Both the position numbers and the translations under genes were made by a program. Shown one piece after another: positions 59,091 through 64,000 of a stretch of DNA of 64,000 bases. How positions within the stretch are numbered: position 1 is the first letter of the stretch; the number at the start of each line of letters is the position of its first letter. The DNA comes from Tolypeutes matacus (Eukaryota; Chordata; Mammalia; Cingulata; Chlamyphoridae): assembly GCA_026826555.1 (NCBI GenBank), contig JAKSZT010054001.1, forward strand, positions 1 to 64,000. The letters are read 5' to 3'. Under the pieces are notes generated by a model. The model saw nothing but the letters and a program-made list of their open reading frames with translations, was not told where the DNA came from and did not search any database.

Positions 59091-59215
59091 GACATAGTGG
59101 TTTTACAATGAATTAATTATAGGTAAAGTATTAGGTCAAGGTAAGATACCACATCATAATTACACTTATTGGACATACATAACCAACTCACCTCTTCTAG
59201 AGCTGTTAATTTGGA

Positions 59216-60758
59216 GTGCCTGCTACGCTCAATTTTACCGCTTCTACCCCAAACACAACCGTCAATAATCCACTTTGGCAAATACTTAATGCTACCTTTC
59301 TTGATCTGAACGCTTCCCACCCCAACCTCACTCTTTCCATTCATAACCCTACCGATCCTTCCTGGATCACGGGTCGAACTTGGGGAATCAGGCTGTATGT
59401 ATCCGGCTCTGACCCTGGCACACTCCTGCTTATAAAAAAAGAATGGGCAGGGTTAAATCATGGCCCAATACCGGTTGGCCCCAACCCCGTCCTCTAGGCC
59501 TCCGGTTTCCTCTCCTCCACCCTCACCCTCTCACGCAACTCATACTAACTCATCTAACGCAACTCATGCTCCCTCCGTCACTCCCTTCATTCCGCCTAAA
59601 CCTCCCAACGTCCCCCTTTCGCTTGCCAACCCGTTTCTATCTCTCCTCAATGCTTCTTTTACCCATTTAAATGCCTCCAATCCCAATCTCACCCAAGACT
59701 GCTGGTTGTGTCTCTCCTCCATTTTGCCCTACTACGAGGCGATTGCTGTTAATGCCTCCTATAAGGATTCTTCGGAAGAGAGCCCTGCCTCTTGCAAATG
59801 GAATCATACTAGGGGCCTGACTATACAGTCTGTCTCTCGTAGTGGGCTTTGTGTGGTTAAGATTAATGGCACCGTCACCTCCTCCATGCAGTCTCTCTGC
59901 AACTATACCTTATCCCCTAATTCAGGTACTAAGTTTTTGGTCCCCCACAACGATACGAAATGGCTCTGCTCCTCAACAGGTCTAACACCGTGCCTGAGCG
60001 TCGCCACCCTCAACACCAGTGGAGAAACCTGTGTGCTCGTTACCATTCTTCCCCGCATTTATTTCCACACTAATGATCAATTTCTTGCATTTTGGCAGCA
60101 TCAACTACTCCCGGTCAATATACAAAAACGTGAGATCATCACCACTATGACTCTTGCTTCACTCCTAGGTGTTGGTGGGATCGCCCTCGGAGCTACTGCT
60201 CTCGGCACACAACAAACCGCTCTTTCCTCCTTGCGTATGGCTGTGGATGAAGATATTGCCCGTATAGAAACTTCTATCTCTCACCTGGAAAAATCCTTAA
60301 ACTCTCTGTCGGAAGTGGTCCTCCAAAATCGTAGAGGACTTGACCTCCTCTTCCTAAAACAGGGGGGGCTGTGTGCCGCGCTAGGGGAAGAATGTGGCTT
60401 CTATGCCAACCACTCCGGCCTCATAAAGGACAACATGGCCCAGCTGAGGGAAGGCCTGGCTAAGCGCAAAAAGGAGTATGAAGCCCTTAGCAATAACACC
60501 TGGACCTCCTGGGGATTTGACAAACTCCTCCCTTACCTCCTCCCCTTCCTTGGCCCTTTAATACTCATTCTGCTCCTTCTCTCTCTAGGACCTACCCTCT
60601 TTAAAAAACTTTTACAGGCGATCCGCAACTCTCTCTTCGACAAGCCAATGACCGTCCGCTATCAGCGAGTCCAAACCCATGAAGTCGACTATCTGCATCT
60701 CTCCAACAACAACCAATCCTTCAATCACCCAATCCATGCCGATCACTCACCCCTCTAG
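59216..60758 (+). pseudogene. provirus B env, gammaretrovirus/D-type, N-terminus missing
   Basis: Env mediates attachment and membrane fusion. 59216-59497 encodes mid-SU (TWGIRLYVSGSDPG, VGPNPVL). A frameshift near 59490-59500 moves to a 432-codon frame, 59460-60758. That frame has the SU motif CWLC (residues 81-84), many N-X-S/T sites, a hydrophobic fusion-peptide-like ASLLGVGGIALGATALG, the immunosuppressive-domain-like segment starting LQNRRGLDLL at 288, and a membrane helix at about 356-381. The SU-TM Cys motif reads C305, C312, G313: CX6C followed by Gly where gammaretroviral TMs have a second Cys. No RXKR-type cleavage site is seen. Signal peptide and receptor-binding domain are absent. 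Described only as a fossil. Confidence 0.9.
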
Positions 60759-60778
60759 GCCCCTGCCCTGTCCCTCCT

Positions 60779-61204
60779 CCCTTTCCAAACAAACCTCTCC
60801 ACCTATTACAATTTGGCCAAGATAGAGCTGAACTGGTGAGCCAATGACGGGCAACCTAGCCAGGCACAAAAGGAAGCCAACCTAAGACAGGGCACCAGCC
60901 GCTGTTGCTCTGCTGGGCTGTTGTCCTATGACGGGCAACTGAACCTTATACTAGCACCGCTGGACAACCTAAGACAGGAACCTAGCCGATTGTTGCCATG
61001 GCGCCTGGCTCAATCATTGCTGCTAGAGTCTCCAAAGACGGGTAAGATCCAGCCCCCTTTTTCTGCATGGTTCTGACCTAAGACAGGCACAGTCCCCACC
61101 GTTCATGCACAGCTGCTGCTGGGATAGCCCAAAGACGGGTAAGAGCTACTAGTGCCTCAGCCGGCTATGACCTAAGACAGGCCCAGCTCCCTATCTGTTG
61201 GCCT
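60779..61204 (+). promoter_or_regulatory. amplified CTE-like RNA export element
   Basis: Between env and the 3' LTR. Type D retroviruses carry there a constitutive transport element, an RNA hairpin with two internal loops that bind the export factor NXF1/TAP. Its hallmark blocks are acgggtaa and cctaagacagg. Here the pair occurs four times: gacgggcaa 60846 with cctaagacagg 60881; gacgggcaa 60930 with cctaagacagg 60968; gacgggtaa 61037 with cctaagacagg 61077; gacgggtaa 61134 with cctaagacagg 61171. The expected arrangement has two pairs, so this looks like a duplicated element. Folding not checked. Confidence 0.85.
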
Positions 61205-61226
61205 AAAAAAGAAATAAGGGTGGAGA
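61205..61226 (+). promoter_or_regulatory. polypurine tract
   Basis: aaaaaagaaataagggtgga then ga, directly before the LTR TG at 61227. It is where plus-strand DNA synthesis would be primed. Confidence 0.85.
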
Positions 61227-61773
61227 TGCAGTATCTACAAACCGCAGGCCTTGCTGTGGCCTTGCCTGCGCAACTCAACCCCCTCCCCCGTTCCCCTTTT
61301 TCCCTCTCTCCCTCTTCCTTGTTCCTTCTCACCAATCTGAGCTCTCGCCCCAGTTATTGCCTTTTTTGGACAACCTTGCTTCGCCCCTTGCCGCCCCCAA
61401 ATTCTGCCCCTTCTCCCTAGCAACCCCTGACCCTAACCACTGCCCAATGATAAGCCTCCACCATCGGCTGAGGGACTGCCCCCAGCCTAAAGAGTATATA
61501 TGCACTGTACTTCCTCAATAAAGCTCTCTCTCTCTCTTTGCTTCTTCCTCCGCTCTCAGAGGTCTCGAGTCTTTCTTTCAGGCGCGGTCCTTACCAGATA
61601 CTCCCCACACCTGAGCCGTGGAGACCAAGGAGCCCCCAACCCGACGCCGCTCCCTGAGAACCTCCTTACCCTCGCCGTTCCCGGAGTGCGCACCGGACGG
61701 CCCATAACTAGCCAATGTCGCCCCCCGGGCTGCAGCAGGGCTGATCACCCTCAGGCCCGGGAACAAAGCGGCA
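61227..61773 (+). mobile_element. 3' LTR of provirus B
   Basis: Begins tgcagtatctacaaaccgca and ends cccgggaacaaagcggca, 547 bp. TATA-like tatata at about 61494 and aataaa at 61517-61522. Followed by agaag (61774-61778), which repeats the agaag at 55283-55287 and marks the target duplication. Same family as the solo LTR at 52251-52926. Confidence 0.92.
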
Positions 61774-62071
61774 AGAAGGGTTTGAAAGAAAAGCCAGAAG
61801 TGAATTGGTAGAAATAGCTTAGAAAGTTTTCCAAAATAGAGAAAATCCTATTCGGGAGCAAACCAAGCAGCTCTCACAAATCTTGCTGGCAGCACCAACC
61901 CGGAAACCCCATCCCTCCAAGGGACGGCCGGAGAGAGGAGACCTAAAGAAGAACCAATGTGCCTTTTGCAAGGGGATGGGGCACTGGAAAAAGGATTGTC
62001 CTAAGTTGATAGGCAGAAGGGCTCAGGAACCTAAGGAACCGGCCCGCCTCTTAGTAAAAACTGAAGATTGA
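61774..62071 (+). pseudogene. provirus A gag C-terminus (end of CA, nucleocapsid)
   Basis: Resumes the A gag interrupted at 55287. The nucleocapsid zinc knuckle CAFCKGMGHWKKDC (CX2CX4HX4C) lies at 61958-61999. The frame ends in a UGA at 62069-62071. A stop near 61809-61830 lies earlier in the reading. Confidence 0.9.
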
Positions 62072-62095
62072 GGGGGTCAGGGTTCCTTCGCGCTT
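62069..62095 (+). promoter_or_regulatory. gag-pol stop readthrough context
   Basis: The stop is immediately followed by gggggtcagggttcc, and pol continues in the same frame. Gammaretroviruses join gag and pol by reading through a stop (normally UAG) ahead of a pseudoknot starting with a similar G-rich purine block. Here the stop is UGA. Confidence 0.7.
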
Positions 62096-62470
62096 GGCCC
62101 CCAGGAACCCATGATAAAGTTAACAGTCGAAGGGAAGCCAACTGAATTCCTAGTAGACACGGGGGCCACCTTTTCAGTTCTCCAAGAGACAACTGGGGAA
62201 CTTTCATCCCAGAAGACTTCTATCATAGGGGCAACAGGAAAACCTAAATCTTACCCCTGGACTCAAGCCCAAATTACTGACTTAGGAAAGGGTACTGTTA
62301 CCCATTCCTTCTTAGTAATGCCAGAATGCCCATACCCCCTCTTAGGCCGAGACTTGCTGCGGAAATTAAAGGCAACCATTTCTTTTAAAGATGGGGAAAC
62401 AATTTTGCAACTGGGAGATCAGCTCCCTCAATCAATTATGTTAACTGTCCCTATCTCCGAAGAATATATT
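62072..62470 (+). pseudogene. provirus A protease
   Basis: Aspartic protease motif FLVDTGATFSVLQ, flap-like region IIGATGKPKSY and C-terminal PLLGRDLLRKL. The frame continues gag across the UGA and is open from there into the start of RT (to 62608). The protease block looks intact, but the polyprotein around it is not. Confidence 0.9.
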
Positions 62471-64000
62471 CTATTTGAACAAGAGCCCAAGGGGGCTATA
62501 GGAGAAAGCTATATCCAGGAACTACTTACTAAAATCCCCGGGGTCTGGGCAGAGAGCAACCTTCCAGGATTGGCTTTGCATGAACCCCTATCATTGTGCA
62601 ACTCATGAGTACTGCTCTCCCCATCCAAGTCAAGCAATACCCTATACCTCAGAAGGCAAGGGAAGGCATAGCGAAACATATCAAGAGATTAAGAGAAGTG
62701 AGGATACTGACTCCCTGCCAATCACCCTGGAATACCCCCCTTTTACCAGTAAAAAGCCAGGGACCGAAGATTATAGACCAGTACAGGACTAAGAGAAGTC
62801 AATAGGAGGGTTGAAACCATTCACCCCACTGTACCTAACCCTTATACCCTTCTGAGCTCTCTGCCTCCAGGACGGACTTTCTATTCTGTACTGGACCTGA
62901 AAGATGCTTTCTTCACCTTACCATTGGCCCCTCAGAGCCGACCCATCTTCGCCTTTGAGTGGACAGACCCTGAAGGGGGATTTTCAGGCCAGCTAACCTG
63001 GACTAGACTCCCACAAGGATTCAAGAATTCTCCAACCATCTTTGATGAAGCCCTGAGCCGAGACCTCCTGGGATTCAGGGAATCCCACCCTCAGGTACCT
63101 CTTTTGCAATATGTAGATGACCTTCTTCTTGCAGCAGAATCAGAAGAGGATTGCCTAATCGCCACCAAGGAACTGCTCTCTGAACTAGCACGCCTCGACT
63201 ACCGGGTGTCCATGAAAAAGGCTCAGATCTGCGTGCAAAAAGCCACATATTTGGGCTACCATCTGGAAGAAGGTAAGAGGACCCTATCTCTGGGACGGAT
63301 AGAAGCTATCCTGAATATCCCAACTCCAACCACCAAGCGCCAGGTATGGGAATTCCTAGGGGCGGTAGGCTACTGCAGGCTCTGGATACTTGGGTTTGCT
63401 GAAATTGCAAAACCCTTATATGCCTGCACAGGTGGAAAGAATCCTAACTTTCATTGAACTCGGAAAAGAAGAACAGGCTTTTATAGCCCTCAAGCAAGCC
63501 TTAGCCTCAGCCCCTGCCTTAGCTCTACCCGACATCATGAAACCTTTTCAGCTGTTTGTAGCTGAAAAGAAGGGGATTGCCAAAGGGGTCCTCACTCAAA
63601 CCTTAGGGCCTTGGAAACGCCCAGTGGCCTATCTCTCCAAGCACCTAGACCCTGTAGCTGCAGGATGGCCATCATGCATGAAAGCGATACCTGCAACCGC
63701 CCTTCTTGTCAAGGGGGCACAAAAATTGACCTTGGGCCAGGACTTGCAGATTATTGGGGGCCACACCACTGAGGCCCTCCTTAGATCCCCACCTGACTGT
63801 TGGATTTCGAATGTGCGTCTTACTCAATATCAGGTGCTGCTACTAAATCCTCTCAAGTCACTTTCTCTAAGTCCATGGCTCTCAACCCAGCTACTCTGTT
63901 GCTAGATTCTAAATATGGAGAAATTGTCCATGATTGCCTGGACATTTTAGAGACTATCACTGGATCTAGACCTGACCTCCAGGACACTCCCCTAGAAAAC
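62471..64000 (+). pseudogene. provirus A reverse transcriptase and start of RNase H
   Basis: The N-terminal linker and fingers run in shifted frames (62471-62608, then 62596-62805 with QYPIPQKAREGIAKHI). Palm and connection: [20 protein letters not shown], the catalytic [14 protein letters not shown] (YVDD at 63110-63121), [20 protein letters not shown] frameshift near 63440-63455 leads to the connection/RNase H segment (PVAYLSKHLDPVAAGWPSC), which stops at 63905. Breaks lie near 62608, 62800, 63450 and 63905. The provirus continues beyond 64000. Confidence 0.9.

Noticed and set aside
59460..60758. Possible co-opted (syncytin-like) env gene
   Set aside because: The frame is long, but it lacks the signal peptide and receptor-binding part, carries a frameshift in SU, has no RXKR cleavage site and has lost a conserved TM cysteine.
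1..64000. CRISPR arrays, operons or other prokaryotic systems
   Set aside because: The SINE, LINE and ERV content is mammalian; direct repeats seen are microsatellites or transposon duplications.

Overview
This is a mammalian, almost certainly xenarthran window, and most probably armadillo (Dasypus). The main evidence is the repeated presence of armadillo-type DAS SINEs (tRNA-derived, with an internal B box and an A-rich tail) on both strands. They sit beside placental repeats (MLT1, MLT2/ERV-L, MER5/MER20-like hAT elements, L2/MIR-like fragments) and L1s whose 3' ends look xenarthran. I found no convincing host protein-coding gene. The window is a stack of transposable elements and retroviral fossils separated by unique AT-rich DNA.

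Layout. From 1 to 12.3 kb there are L1 3' ends, an MLT1 LTR, a cluster of DAS SINEs and two old L2-like repeats, one of which contains an L1 with a twin-priming inversion. At 12.4-14.6 kb lies a 5'-truncated L1 (+). From 14.7 to 25.8 kb there are several MaLR-type LTRs, an MLT2 LTR split by a DAS SINE, two long copies of an L1 3'-UTR-like repeat (one carrying a truncated U4 snRNA pseudogene), and a deep nest of insertions. 25.8-38 kb is mostly unique sequence with a single CpG-rich island near 35.5 kb. 38.7-45.1 kb is a near full-length L1 (-) with 5' UTR, ORF1 and ORF2, broken by two SINEs and a 46-bp micro-insertion. 46.3-47.7 kb is a decayed hAT-type transposase remnant (-).

48.2-64 kb is the most interesting part: nested endogenous retroviruses. 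An ERV-L-type class III provirus (-; LTR, dUTPase, integrase, RNase H, RT, protease) was entered by a solo LTR (6-bp target duplication) and by a gammaretroviral provirus here called A (+; 5' LTR, tRNA-Thr-type primer site, gag, UGA-separated gag/pol, protease, RT). Provirus A gag was in turn entered by a chimeric D-type betaretrovirus here called B (+). B has a tRNA-Lys1,2 primer site, a betaretroviral-like gag and pol, a gammaretrovirus-type env, an amplified constitutive-transport-element-like RNA region and a 3' LTR. The 5' LTR of B is missing, although a 5-bp target duplication is preserved. The solo LTR in ERV-L belongs to the B family, so B-type virus hit this locus twice. All retroviral genes seen are broken or incomplete.
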